Positions 43,945-52,261 of a stretch of DNA of 64,000 nt are shown here, in pieces; position 1 is the first letter of the stretch, and every line of letters starts with the position of its first letter. Where the stretch lies: positions 1 through 64,000 of the forward strand of contig CAMORO010000002.1 of the NCBI GenBank assembly GCA_946623875.1, given 5' to 3'. This DNA is from an uncultured Lachnospiraceae bacterium. GTDB taxonomy: Bacteria; Bacillota; Clostridia; Lachnospirales; Lachnospiraceae. Position numbers and translations under genes: made by a program. The notes under the pieces are model-generated. The model was given only the letters and a program-made list of their open reading frames with translations. It had not been told where the DNA came from and ran no database searches.

Positions 43945-45345
43945 ATGAAGAAGATTAATAAAAAATACATTCAAATAGCTGTTCTGGCATTACTTGTGGT
44001 ATGCATAAGTCTTGCGTTTAATCATTTATTGACCAATCTGTCACTGCCGGATAATGCGAGAGTGGATATGTCAAAGGTTATGCTCCCGATCATAGACGGA
44101 TGCGCACTTGCATATTTCTTGAATCCGCTGCTAATTAAGATAGAAACACGTCTTATGATTCCTTTAACGAAAAAAATAAAGATGAAGGATACTCCTGCCA
44201 ATAAAAACAGGATCAGAGGCTTCAGTATAGCAATAACACTGATAGTATTTCTTTGGATAGTGGCTGGTCTTATACTTCTCATAGTTCCCCAGCTTCTTGA
44301 CAGTGTTCAGAGTATCGTTACCAGATTTCCGTTTTATGTATCATCTTTTAATCGCTGGAGTGATCAGTTTCTTGTCCGTTATCCCCAGCTTCGTGAGGTT
44401 ATTGACAATTATTGGGAAAACATCACGGATTATTCGATAAAAGAAATACTTCCAAAGGTACAGGGGCTTATTTCTTCACTTTCTTCAACGGTCGTGGGAA
44501 GTATGTGGGGGCTTGTGGTCTTCATCTTTAAGCTCATTATAGGGATCATTCTGTCTGTGTATCTGCTCTTCAATAAGGAGACGCACGGAGCCCAGGCCAA
44601 AAAGGTAGCATATTCCCTGTTCAGTGAGGAGAGGGCAAACAATCTTATAAACAATACAAGATTTGCGCATCGTACCTTCGGTGGTTTTATTTCGGGAAAG
44701 ATTGTTGATTCGCTGATAATCGGTATTCTTTGCTTTATAGGTACGACAGTTATGCAGACACCTTACGCGCTGCTGATCAGTGTGATCGTTGGTGTTACCA
44801 ATATCATTCCGTTCTTCGGACCTTATCTTGGTGCAATACCCAGTGGTTTTATCATTCTTATGATCAATCCGGTGAAGTGTCTGTGGTTCCTTATATTTAT
44901 TCTTATTCTTCAACAGATTGACGGAAATATCATAGGTCCTAAGATCCTTGGGGATTCAACCGGATTATCCAGCTTCTGGGTAATATTTGCGATCACCTTA
45001 TTCGGCGGCATTTTCGGAGTAGTGGGGTGGTTTCTTGGTGTTCCTATTTTCGCCATCATTTATGCGGCGGTCAAAACCTTTATCGATACCCGTCTCGAAC
45101 GAAAGAAGCTACCGAGCGATACATTATACTATATCGGTTCTGATTATCATTCCGATCCTGACAACGCACAGGCCAATTCCGGCGATCAGATCCGTTTCGT
45201 AAGTAAAACCTTTGCGGATGTATCCAGCTACGGAAACAATCTTACAGACGCTACGATGGATCTTGGATTCGATGAATTTGATGAAGAATATGAAACGGAA
45301 AATGATCAAAAATCAGAAGTTTCGGACGCAGGAACGAATGAATGA
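43945..45345 (+). CDS. AI-2E family transporter
   Basis: 466 aa with about eight membrane helices and a charged cytosolic tail of about 75 residues. Family traits: GGFISGKIVDSLIIGILCFIGTTVM, GVTNIIPFFGPYLGAIPSGFIIL and DGNIIGPKILGDSTGLSSFWVIFAI. Members export autoinducer-2 or act as Na+/H+ antiporters; which applies here is unknown. The acidic C-terminal tail (EFDEEYETEN) is an extension. Confidence 0.9.
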   Translation: MKKINKKYIQIAVLALLVVCISLAFNHLLTNLSLPDNARVDMSKVMLPIIDGCALAYFLNPLLIKIETRLMIPLTKKIKMKDTPANKNRIRGFSIAITLIVFLWIVAGLILLIVPQLLDSVQSIVTRFPFYVSSFNRWSDQFLVRYPQLREVIDNYWENITDYSIKEILPKVQGLISSLSSTVVGSMWGLVVFIFKLIIGIILSVYLLFNKETHGAQAKKVAYSLFSEERANNLINNTRFAHRTFGGFISGKIVDSLIIGILCFIGTTVMQTPYALLISVIVGVTNIIPFFGPYLGAIPSGFIILMINPVKCLWFLIFILILQQIDGNIIGPKILGDSTGLSSFWVIFAITLFGGIFGVVGWFLGVPIFAIIYAAVKTFIDTRLERKKLPSDTLYYIGSDYHSDPDNAQANSGDQIRFVSKTFADVSSYGNNLTDATMDLGFDEFDEEYETENDQKSEVSDAGTNE

Positions 45346-45395
45346 GCGGTCGGTCGGATGATTTTGGTGTTTTGAGAAGAGTGTATGAATGGATA

Positions 45396-45406
45396 TGTAA
45401 CTATTC
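45396..45406 (+). repeat. TGTAACTATTC tip of the repeat family
   Basis: Eleven bases identical to the outer tip of the 41601 terminal repeat, just outside the long hairpin at 45415. Too short to be sure alone, but its position at the edge of another repeat structure is suggestive. Confidence 0.3.
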
Positions 45407-45414
45407 GCGAAAGA

Positions 45415-45478
45415 CAACTTTAACGAATAAATAAGAACGAAATATGATTATTTCGTTCTTATTTACTCGTTAAAGTTG
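45415..45478 (+). repeat. Long hairpin with 29-bp arms before ttcA
   Basis: Left arm 45415-45443 begins CAACTTTAACGAATAAATAA and right arm 45450-45478 ends TTTACTCGTTAAAGTTG; they pair over 29 bp with a single mismatch around the loop ATGATT. No T-run follows, so it is not a standard terminator. It lies in the 299-base gap between the exporter gene and ttcA. Confidence 0.8.
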
Positions 45479-45620
45479 GTGATTTATAAATATATAACGC
45501 AATATGTTAATGTTATACTGATTTACTCATTAAAGTTGGTGTTATATAAATATATATCGCAATATGTAATATCGTACTGATTTACCCGTTAAAGTTTATG
45601 TTTTTATAAATATACAACAC
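45461..45620 (+). repeat. Three ~60-bp tandem repeats before ttcA
   Basis: Unit 1 (45461-45520) starts ATTTACTCGTTAAAGTTGGT, unit 2 (45521-45579) ATTTACTCATTAAAGTTGGT, unit 3 (from 45580) ATTTACCCGTTAAAGTTTAT; each continues with an AT-rich TATAAATATAT-ACGCAATATGT block, decaying in unit 3. The start of unit 1 is also the right arm of the long hairpin, so the ACTCGTTAAAGTTG motif occurs four times, one inverted. Could be regulator sites or a decayed repeat element. Confidence 0.8.
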
Positions 45621-45644
45621 GCATTTATATTTTATGAGGGGAAA

Positions 45645-46367
45645 ATGGATTTAAAACGTTTGTTAAGCTATGTTCGTAAGGCTGTCGATGATTATTCTCT
45701 GATCGATGAAGGCGACTGTATTGCTGTCGGAATTTCAGGTGGCAAGGATTCGCTTTCTCTTTTATATGCTCTTAATTCGCTAAAGAGATTCTATCCAAGT
45801 CATTTTGATATAAAGGCTGTAACGGTTGATCTGGGTTTCGGTAATCTTAACCTTGAACCGATTCGCTCTCTATGCGATTTTTTGAACGTTGAATATACAA
45901 TTATCCATACTGAGATCGCTAAAATCGTTTTTGACGAAAGAAAAGAGACAAATCCCTGTTCACTGTGTGCAAAAATGCGAAAGGGAGCTCTTAATGAAGC
46001 AGTTAAGAAAATGGGCTGCAATAAAGTTGCGTATGCACATCATAAGGATGATGTTATTGAAACAATGCTTTTGTCCTTGATTTATGAAGGACGTTTTCAT
46101 ACATTTGCGCCCAAAACATATCTGGATCGTACTGATCTGACCGTTATAAGGCCTTTGCTTTATGTTAAGGAGGCCGACGTCATAGGCTTTGTAAACAAAA
46201 TGAACCTGCCTGTATGCAAGAGTCCATGTCCGGCAGATGGATTTACACGCCGTGAATATGTAAAAAACATATTACGGGATCTTGAAAGGGATAATCACGG
46301 TACATCCGAAAGAATGTTTACGGCTATCATAAACTCAGAAATAAAGGGTTGGAATAAGGATAAATAA
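45645..46367 (+). CDS. ttcA: TtcA-like tRNA 2-thiolation ATP pyrophosphatase
   Basis: 240 aa. PP-loop GISGGKDSLSLLYAL for ATP, the CxxC pair in NPCSLCAKMRKGAL, and a later CKSPCPADG Cys pair, as in TtcA/TtuA enzymes that hold a 4Fe-4S cluster. AYAHHKDDVIETMLLSL is another conserved block. TtcA thiolates C32 of some tRNAs. GAGGGG before the ATG. Converges on nhaC with four bases between stops. Confidence 0.85.
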   Translation: MDLKRLLSYVRKAVDDYSLIDEGDCIAVGISGGKDSLSLLYALNSLKRFYPSHFDIKAVTVDLGFGNLNLEPIRSLCDFLNVEYTIIHTEIAKIVFDERKETNPCSLCAKMRKGALNEAVKKMGCNKVAYAHHKDDVIETMLLSLIYEGRFHTFAPKTYLDRTDLTVIRPLLYVKEADVIGFVNKMNLPVCKSPCPADGFTRREYVKNILRDLERDNHGTSERMFTAIINSEIKGWNKDK

Positions 46368-46371
46368 ATCG

Positions 46372-47913
46372 TTAATTTATCTTAATCACTTTTCTGTCTT
46401 CAAGATTTTTTATTACAAATATAGTACAGATAGTCAGTGCGATTCCTATAGGAAGGCTTATATACCAGTGTTTTATAAAACCGGATATTATATATGTAAC
46501 AAGGGAAAGTCCTGCTGCTGTCATTGCATAAGGAAGCTGGGTTGATACATGCTGTATATGATTGCACTGTGCACCGGCACTTGCCATGATGGTTGTATCA
46601 GAGATCGGGGAACAGTGATCACCGCATACGGCTCCGGCCATGCATGCTGATATGGCAATTATCATAAGCTCATTGGACATATCCCCTCCGAAAACATTAA
46701 CCACTATAGGAATAAGTATACCGAATGTTCCCCAGGATGTTCCGGTTGCGAACGCAAGAAAGGTTCCCACAATAAATACGATCGCAGGAAGAAGCCCCAT
46801 AAGAGCCCTGTTGTCTGCAATATTCTCAACAAGACCTGCCACATAATCGGCGGCACCCAGAGAATCCGTCATTGCCTTAAGTGTCCATGCGAAGGTCAAT
46901 ATCAGTATTGCCGGTACCATACTGTTAAAACCCTTGGGTAAAGCATCCATGCATTGTCTGAAGCTTAGTACCTTTGTCGCGATCATAAATATCACCGTAA
47001 TGATAAGAGCCGAAACCGAGCCGTATACAAGACCTACCGATGCATCCGAATTTGAAAATGCATCAACAAAACTCTCTCCCTCAAAGAAGCCGCCTGTATA
47101 GATCATTCCGATAATACAGCTAATGAGAAGTACGAGAATAGGTACAATAAGATGAATGATCCTGCCTTCGGATTTACTTATGGTAGAGGCTTTCATATCC
47201 ACACCTGTGACGTCCTGTTTCGAACCATCTTCATCTTCTTTCCTGATATTTGTATCCATGTTTGAAGCCCTTTTCATGGGACCGAAATCCACATCCTTAA
47301 GAGACAGTGTAAACATCATTACAATCGTCAGAAGCGCATAGAAATTATACGGTATGGCACGCACAAACAGAGTCAGTCCGTTGGCTCCGTCAACAAAACC
47401 GGTAACAGCGGCTGCCCATGATGAAATGGGAGCGATTATACATACCGGCGCTGCCGTTGCATCAATGAGATATGCCAGCTTGGCACGTGAAATATTGTGC
47501 TTATCGGCAACAGGCCTCATTACAGAGCCAACTGTAAGACAGTTGAAATAATCATCAATAAATATCAGCATTCCCAGTATTATCGTTGCGATCTGCGCGC
47601 CTGTTCTGGTCTTCACATGCTCGCCGGACCATTTGCCGAAGGCGGCTGATCCTCCCGCGTTGTTCATAAGCATTACCATGGTTCCGAGAACAACAAGGAA
47701 AATCAGGATCCCGACATTCCATGGATCGGAAAGCTGGGTTATCATACCGTCTACAAAAACATGCTCCATGGTGGCAGAGAAATTAAAACCCGAATACAGC
47801 ACGCCTCCTGCCAGAATACCCACAAAAAGGGAAGCATAGACTTCCTTGGTTATAAGGGCCAGTGCTATGGCTATAATAGCCGGCATTAATGACCAAAAAG
47901 TGTTTGCAAACAT
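46372..47913 (-). CDS. nhaC: NhaC-family Na+/H+ antiporter
   Basis: 513 aa, about eleven to twelve membrane helices. FIDDYFNCLTVGSVMRPVADKHNISRAKLAYLIDATAAPVCIIAPISSWAA and the later GAVCGDHCSPISDTTIMASAGAQCNHIQHVSTQLPYA (in shorter pieces) are NhaC/MleN signatures. It exchanges protons and sodium, or possibly organic acids, across the membrane. RBS AGGAGGG; lies 14 bases after the Sel1-repeat gene and is the last gene of a minus-strand group of four. Confidence 0.9.
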   Translation of the reverse strand: MFANTFWSLMPAIIAIALALITKEVYASLFVGILAGGVLYSGFNFSATMEHVFVDGMITQLSDPWNVGILIFLVVLGTMVMLMNNAGGSAAFGKWSGEHVKTRTGAQIATIILGMLIFIDDYFNCLTVGSVMRPVADKHNISRAKLAYLIDATAAPVCIIAPISSWAAAVTGFVDGANGLTLFVRAIPYNFYALLTIVMMFTLSLKDVDFGPMKRASNMDTNIRKEDEDGSKQDVTGVDMKASTISKSEGRIIHLIVPILVLLISCIIGMIYTGGFFEGESFVDAFSNSDASVGLVYGSVSALIITVIFMIATKVLSFRQCMDALPKGFNSMVPAILILTFAWTLKAMTDSLGAADYVAGLVENIADNRALMGLLPAIVFIVGTFLAFATGTSWGTFGILIPIVVNVFGGDMSNELMIIAISACMAGAVCGDHCSPISDTTIMASAGAQCNHIQHVSTQLPYAMTAAGLSLVTYIISGFIKHWYISLPIGIALTICTIFVIKNLEDRKVIKIN

Positions 47914-47927
47914 GAATTAACCCTCCT

Positions 47928-48995
47928 TTACAGTTCCATGGCAATGTTGTATACTTCGGGATTTAGCTCCTTAATATAATCCATATGCTCATTTAAAAGC
48001 TCTATATTATTGTCATACTCGGTGTGATAATACTTTATAAGATTGTAGAAGGCCCATGCCGAGTCCGGTGTTAGATAAACGGTTGCCTTGCCGAAATATT
48101 CACGTGCAGCAGCTCTGTCCGTAAACTCCTTTAATACTGTCCTGCCATTCCTGCCGATCACTTCTCCGGTCATATAAAAAAGCCCCAGTCTGTTGGCAGC
48201 GTATGGCTCAAATCTGTCAGCCGAGAGCTTAAGATATCTGACATAGCTGTCTACGGCCTCTTTAAGAGTATCCTTCTCCCCTGTTTCGTACAGTGCGATT
48301 ATCCTGTCTGCTTCTTTAAGAGCAAGATTGTTGGAGGCATACACATATCCTTCTTTGGCCGCTTCCTTATAAAACAGCTCCGACGCATCACAGCATGCAT
48401 TCATGCTGTCAAGTGCTCCCTCCTTAACATATATACCGGCATAATCCTTACCCTCGATACATTCGGAAAATGTATGCTTAAGAAGGTCAAACATTTCCTT
48501 ATCATTACCTGCTTCGTAAAGGATCCGTCCAATAAGATTAAGTGCTCCCGGGATCATAACATATTCAAGAGCACAGCAGAGCAGTTCAACAGACAAAGAC
48601 ATCCTCTCTCCTGTCTTCATTACTTCTATAACGGGTATTTCCTCACAATCCTTTATAAATGAGCTGCGTCTGTAATTTACAAGACAGAAAGCGATCATCC
48701 AGTAGGACAAAGGATAGGCGCTTGATCCAAAAGACCATTTACCGTCTGTATTCACTCTGACATCTGCTGCTTCCAAATACAGTCCGAAAGCTTCCCTGTA
48801 AGCATTCCTGCGTAAAATCCTCTTATAAAAAAGCATGTCGGCGTACATTTTCATAGCAACTCTGTTACCGTTTTGCGCCATGATCATTATCTCTCTTTCG
48901 GCAGTATGTGAAGCTGTCCCGTATTTTTTGTATACTTTCTCGGTATACTCATCCATATCCCTAAGATACTGATCATCATATCTGAAGTTCACCAT
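47928..48995 (-). CDS. Sel1/TPR-like repeat protein of unknown function
   Basis: 355 aa, soluble, no signal peptide. Helical-hairpin repeats such as NRVAMKMYADMLFY, ASNNLALKEADRIIALYE, AANRLGLFYMTGEVI and AREYFGKATVYLTPDSAWAFYNL follow the Sel1-like pattern; such proteins are protein-interaction scaffolds. The start overlaps the EamA gene end by 20 bases, so it is probably co-translated. No partner can be named from sequence. Confidence 0.72.
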   Translation of the reverse strand: MVNFRYDDQYLRDMDEYTEKVYKKYGTASHTAEREIMIMAQNGNRVAMKMYADMLFYKRILRRNAYREAFGLYLEAADVRVNTDGKWSFGSSAYPLSYWMIAFCLVNYRRSSFIKDCEEIPVIEVMKTGERMSLSVELLCCALEYVMIPGALNLIGRILYEAGNDKEMFDLLKHTFSECIEGKDYAGIYVKEGALDSMNACCDASELFYKEAAKEGYVYASNNLALKEADRIIALYETGEKDTLKEAVDSYVRYLKLSADRFEPYAANRLGLFYMTGEVIGRNGRTVLKEFTDRAAAREYFGKATVYLTPDSAWAFYNLIKYYHTEYDNNIELLNEHMDYIKELNPEVYNIAMEL

Positions 48996-49932
48996 CGGGT
49001 TGCTCCTCCTTTTTTACTTTATGAAGCGATTTATCCGGAAGCGGTATCTGAACCAGTATTATGGCAACAAACATGACAACGCATCCGATACTTTCCCTGA
49101 AGCTCATTTTTTCATGAAGCATAAGAGCACCGCCGAGTACTGCAAATACTGCTTCAAAGCTCATTATCAGTGAAGCGGGAGTCGGATCTGTAAATCTCTG
49201 CCCCACCATCTGAAGCGTATATCCCATTCCACCTGATACAAGACCGCAATACAATATAGGTATTATTGCTGTCTTAATGCTGATAAGTGAAGGTGTTTCA
49301 AGGACAAACGCAAGTATTCCCGTAATGACCGAAGCAACCGCAAACTGTATTGCCGATATGGTGACAGGATTGCCTCTTGACGCAAAATGATCACAACACA
49401 GAATATGCCCGCTGTACAAAAGCGCGCAGATACACATAAGTGCATCGCCCTTTGTCAGTATAAGCTTCTGCGTAACACATAAAAGATACATACCGCCGAC
49501 TCCGAGGATAACTGCTTTCCATACCAGCCAGGTATTTCTCTTTTTGAACAGAATATAATTGATGATCGGTACAAACAGCATATACATAGCTGTTATGAAG
49601 CCTGCTTTGCCTGCAGTTGTATACACTATTCCCGTCTGTTGGAAAAGCGTGGCAAAAGAAAGGAAAACACCACAGTAAATACCTCCAAGTAAAGTATATT
49701 TCCTGTGTGCGGCTCTTACTTCGTCGGTCATTCCCGAAATATTTCGTTCAACCTTTTTACTGAGTATCCATGCAACCACACCGACTGCTATTGCGGATAT
49801 GATCATTCTTGAAACCGTAAACGTGACGGGACCGATACTCTCCATACCGACACGCTGCCAGGAAAATCCCAATCCCCAGATCACTGAAGTAAATATCAGG
49901 ATTGTATTTCCGAGCAATTTTGTTTTGTTCAT
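48976..49932 (-). CDS. EamA/DMT-family transporter
   Basis: 318 aa with ten hydrophobic helices in two EamA halves: IFTSVIWGLGFSWQRVGMESIGP opens the first and LYSGHILCCDHFASRGNPVTISAIQFAVASV the second. Drug/metabolite exporters of this kind move small metabolites or amino acids; the substrate is unknown. Third gene of the FHA-GGDEF/EamA/Sel1/NhaC run, 15 bases after the GGDEF gene. Confidence 0.88.
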   Translation of the reverse strand: MNKTKLLGNTILIFTSVIWGLGFSWQRVGMESIGPVTFTVSRMIISAIAVGVVAWILSKKVERNISGMTDEVRAAHRKYTLLGGIYCGVFLSFATLFQQTGIVYTTAGKAGFITAMYMLFVPIINYILFKKRNTWLVWKAVILGVGGMYLLCVTQKLILTKGDALMCICALLYSGHILCCDHFASRGNPVTISAIQFAVASVITGILAFVLETPSLISIKTAIIPILYCGLVSGGMGYTLQMVGQRFTDPTPASLIMSFEAVFAVLGGALMLHEKMSFRESIGCVVMFVAIILVQIPLPDKSLHKVKKEEQPDGELQI

Positions 49933-49947
49933 TGAATCCTTACTACC

Positions 49948-50859
49948 TTACGGGTTAAAACTAACCCTTCCTTTTCCTGTCCTCTTTGAAGAATAAAGCG
50001 CTTCATCAGCCTTCTTTAATATTCCGTCTATATCATAGACATTGCCGGTACAATAAACATCGACACTTCCCATGCTGACGGATAACGGAACTCCTGCTTC
50101 CTGCGATACTTTGCTTATTCTTTCTTTAAGATCATTAAGCCGTTCTTTTGCCTGTTCCCTGTTTCCGGGTATGATCCCGACAAATTCATCTCCACCCCAT
50201 CGGCAGACCTGATACTCATATCTTACAGTAAGCCTGAGCTCATTCGCCACTATACGGAGTGCAGCATCACCGGTATTATGTCCGTAGCTGTCATTTATTT
50301 TCTTGAAATCATCAATGTCGAGAATGAAAAGATATGCATGCGCATAGTCGTTCTTTCTGCAGTTCTGACACCACCATATTTCAAAGCTGTCTCTTCCGTA
50401 CAGTGCGGTAAGCTTATCCCTTGATGCTTTCTGCAGTGTACGCCACAGATTGATACGTGCTTCCTTTGAGGCAAATACGATAATGATGGAATCCACTTCT
50501 TTGTCCTGTCTGCACGGAATGACAAATTCATCACCGTCACTAAGTTCCATCCTTGAACCGGGCTCAAGCAGCTTCCCCTTATACATTATTCCGTTCGTGG
50601 TTTTCTCAACATTGTAAAACGCCCTGCCGTTCCCGGTATCAAAGCTCCCGTGCTTCCTTGATACAAAACGATAGTCTACAGAAATGTCCGGCGTTTCCGT
50701 CTCGGTCGGGCGCCCCATTGTCTGATGCCCCATAAGAGAATATTCCGTTATCAATCTGCCCTGACAGATGAACAGACAGGGACTGAATTCATGTAAATCT
50801 TCACTATTTCCCTTATTGTCGCCTGATGCATCCAAAATCATATCGGTATTGTCTTCCAT
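49948..50859 (-). CDS. FHA-GGDEF protein (probable diguanylate cyclase)
   Basis: 303 aa. Residues about 25-115 form an FHA-like domain, with phosphothreonine-binding features GRPTE, VSRKHGSF and TTNGIMYKG. Residues about 135-303 are GGDEF with LYGRDSFEIWW, DIDDFKKINDSYGHNTGDAALR and the active loop RWGGDEFVGI. The inhibitory RxxD site five residues ahead reads RYEY, so product inhibition there is unlikely. It should make cyclic di-GMP under control of a phosphorylated partner. The HD-GYP protein at the window end would degrade the same signal. Confidence 0.85.
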   Translation of the reverse strand: MEDNTDMILDASGDNKGNSEDLHEFSPCLFICQGRLITEYSLMGHQTMGRPTETETPDISVDYRFVSRKHGSFDTGNGRAFYNVEKTTNGIMYKGKLLEPGSRMELSDGDEFVIPCRQDKEVDSIIIVFASKEARINLWRTLQKASRDKLTALYGRDSFEIWWCQNCRKNDYAHAYLFILDIDDFKKINDSYGHNTGDAALRIVANELRLTVRYEYQVCRWGGDEFVGIIPGNREQAKERLNDLKERISKVSQEAGVPLSVSMGSVDVYCTGNVYDIDGILKKADEALYSSKRTGKGRVSFNP

Positions 50860-50953
50860 ATGATCAACCTTTCAAAAATGGTTAACTGTTATTTTCTTAT
50901 CAAACTACCTGCTTCGCTTATGCTTTATAAGCCGCATTCCCGGCGTGCACTTC

Positions 50954-50981
50954 TTGACCTTTGAACAAATTTTGGTATATT
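50954..50981 (+). promoter_or_regulatory. Promoter of the recombinase gene
   Basis: TTGACC (50954-50959), 16 bases, TATATT (50976-50981) preceded by TGG as an extended -10. It lies about 75 bases before the ATG. The 196-base divergent region 50860-51055 also has a 6-bp hairpin GCTTATGCTTTATAAGC at 50916; no clear minus-strand promoter. Confidence 0.5.
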
Positions 50982-51055
50982 ATAAATATCTGAAAAAGCA
51001 TATAACATTTATTTATACATCAACTATTTTATATCATAAAGGAATTATATTATAT

Positions 51056-52126
51056 ATGTCATCACAGGTCAAACAAAACAAATACCGTGATTATCACGAA
51101 CAGAACGATATAAACAACACCCTGAAGCTAAGGGAGATCATCACTACCCTCCCCGGATTTTGCCGTGATTTTTTCCTCGGGATAAAAGATACCACGTCTA
51201 CAAGGACAAGACTTGCATATGCGTATGATCTGCGGATTTTCTTTGAGTTCCTTCACGAAACCAATCCGGCATGTCAAAAGACGGAAATAGAGGAATTCGA
51301 TATACGCATACTGGATATGCTTAAGCCTATGGATATAACCGAGTATCTTGATTATCTTACCTATTATGTTAAGGATGGTGAGACTATCACCAATGATGAG
51401 AGGGGAAAACAGCGTAAGCTTTCATCATTGCGAAGCATGTACAACTACTTTTACCGAACGGAAATGATAGAAAAGAACCCGGCGGCTTTGGTTGAAATGC
51501 CCAAGCTTCACAGTAAGGAAATAATACGTCTGGATATAGATGAGGTGGCAAAGCTGCTTGACAATGTGGAGAGCGGCGAGAACCTTACCAAAAAGCAGAT
51601 GGAATTCCATGAAAAAACCAAGACAAGAGATCTTGCCCTTATGACACTTCTTCTCGGCACCGGGATCCGTGTTTCCGAGTGCGTGGGCCTTGATATAAAT
51701 GATGTTGATTTCAACAACAACGGGATCCTCATCAAACGTAAGGGAGGCTACGAACAGATAGTATATTTCGGTGATGAAGTTGAAGCTGTTTTAAGGGAAT
51801 ATATGGAAGAACGCTCTCATGTAATAGCACAGTCCGGTCATGAACAGGCTTTATTCCTGTCATTGCAGAACAAGAGGATCTCAGTGCGGTCCGTAGAGAA
51901 GCTTGTGAAGAAATATGCCATGACCGTTACAACACTGAAAAAAATAACACCTCATAAACTGAGGAGTACATACGGTACCAATCTTTATAATGAGACAGGA
52001 GACATATATCTTGTTGCCGACGTGCTTGGGCATAAGGATGTCAATACGACCAAGAAACACTACGCAGCACAGGACAGGAACAGACTGCGGATGGCGGCCA
52101 ATGCCGTAAAGCTTCGTGAATCCTGA
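51056..52126 (+). CDS. Tyrosine recombinase, XerS/XerD-like
   Basis: 356 aa from ATG 51056; the track adds 37 unlikely AT-rich codons. Catalytic residues are complete: Arg in GTGIRVSECVGLD, HKLR, the LGHKD histidine and the nucleophile in KKHYAA. Length and N-terminal layout (a 110-residue SAM-like domain with long lead-in) match XerS, the single-recombinase system of some Firmicutes, better than XerC/XerD (about 300). Neighbours are not phage genes, so chromosome dimer resolution is likelier than an integrase. I saw no dif site nearby. Confidence 0.82.
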   Translation: MSSQVKQNKYRDYHEQNDINNTLKLREIITTLPGFCRDFFLGIKDTTSTRTRLAYAYDLRIFFEFLHETNPACQKTEIEEFDIRILDMLKPMDITEYLDYLTYYVKDGETITNDERGKQRKLSSLRSMYNYFYRTEMIEKNPAALVEMPKLHSKEIIRLDIDEVAKLLDNVESGENLTKKQMEFHEKTKTRDLALMTLLLGTGIRVSECVGLDINDVDFNNNGILIKRKGGYEQIVYFGDEVEAVLREYMEERSHVIAQSGHEQALFLSLQNKRISVRSVEKLVKKYAMTVTTLKKITPHKLRSTYGTNLYNETGDIYLVADVLGHKDVNTTKKHYAAQDRNRLRMAANAVKLRES

Positions 52127-52156
52127 AATAAAATGTGCTGCCCGGTTATTATTCTA

Positions 52157-52186
52157 TTGCTAACAACAATGTTAAACGGTTATAAT
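52157..52186 (+). promoter_or_regulatory. Promoter of the mscS-like gene
   Basis: TTGCTA (52157-52162), 18 bases, perfect TATAAT (52181-52186), 75 bases before the ATG. Confidence 0.5.
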
Positions 52187-52261
52187 AATGGTTGGATTCA
52201 ATAAGCGAAAACATCTGAATACTTACTTGAATTCCAAAAAGAATTAAAGGAAGGCCTGTAT

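Noticed and set aside
45461-45620. CRISPR array
   Set aside because: Whole ~60-bp units repeat with drift; there are no constant repeats separated by unrelated spacers and no cas genes.
46368-46390. Bidirectional terminator between ttcA and nhaC
   Set aside because: GATAAAT/ATTTATC form only a weak 7-bp AT stem with no T-run on either strand.
51056-52126. Phage or integrative-element integrase
   Set aside because: No phage or conjugation genes, no tRNA and no att-like repeats nearby.
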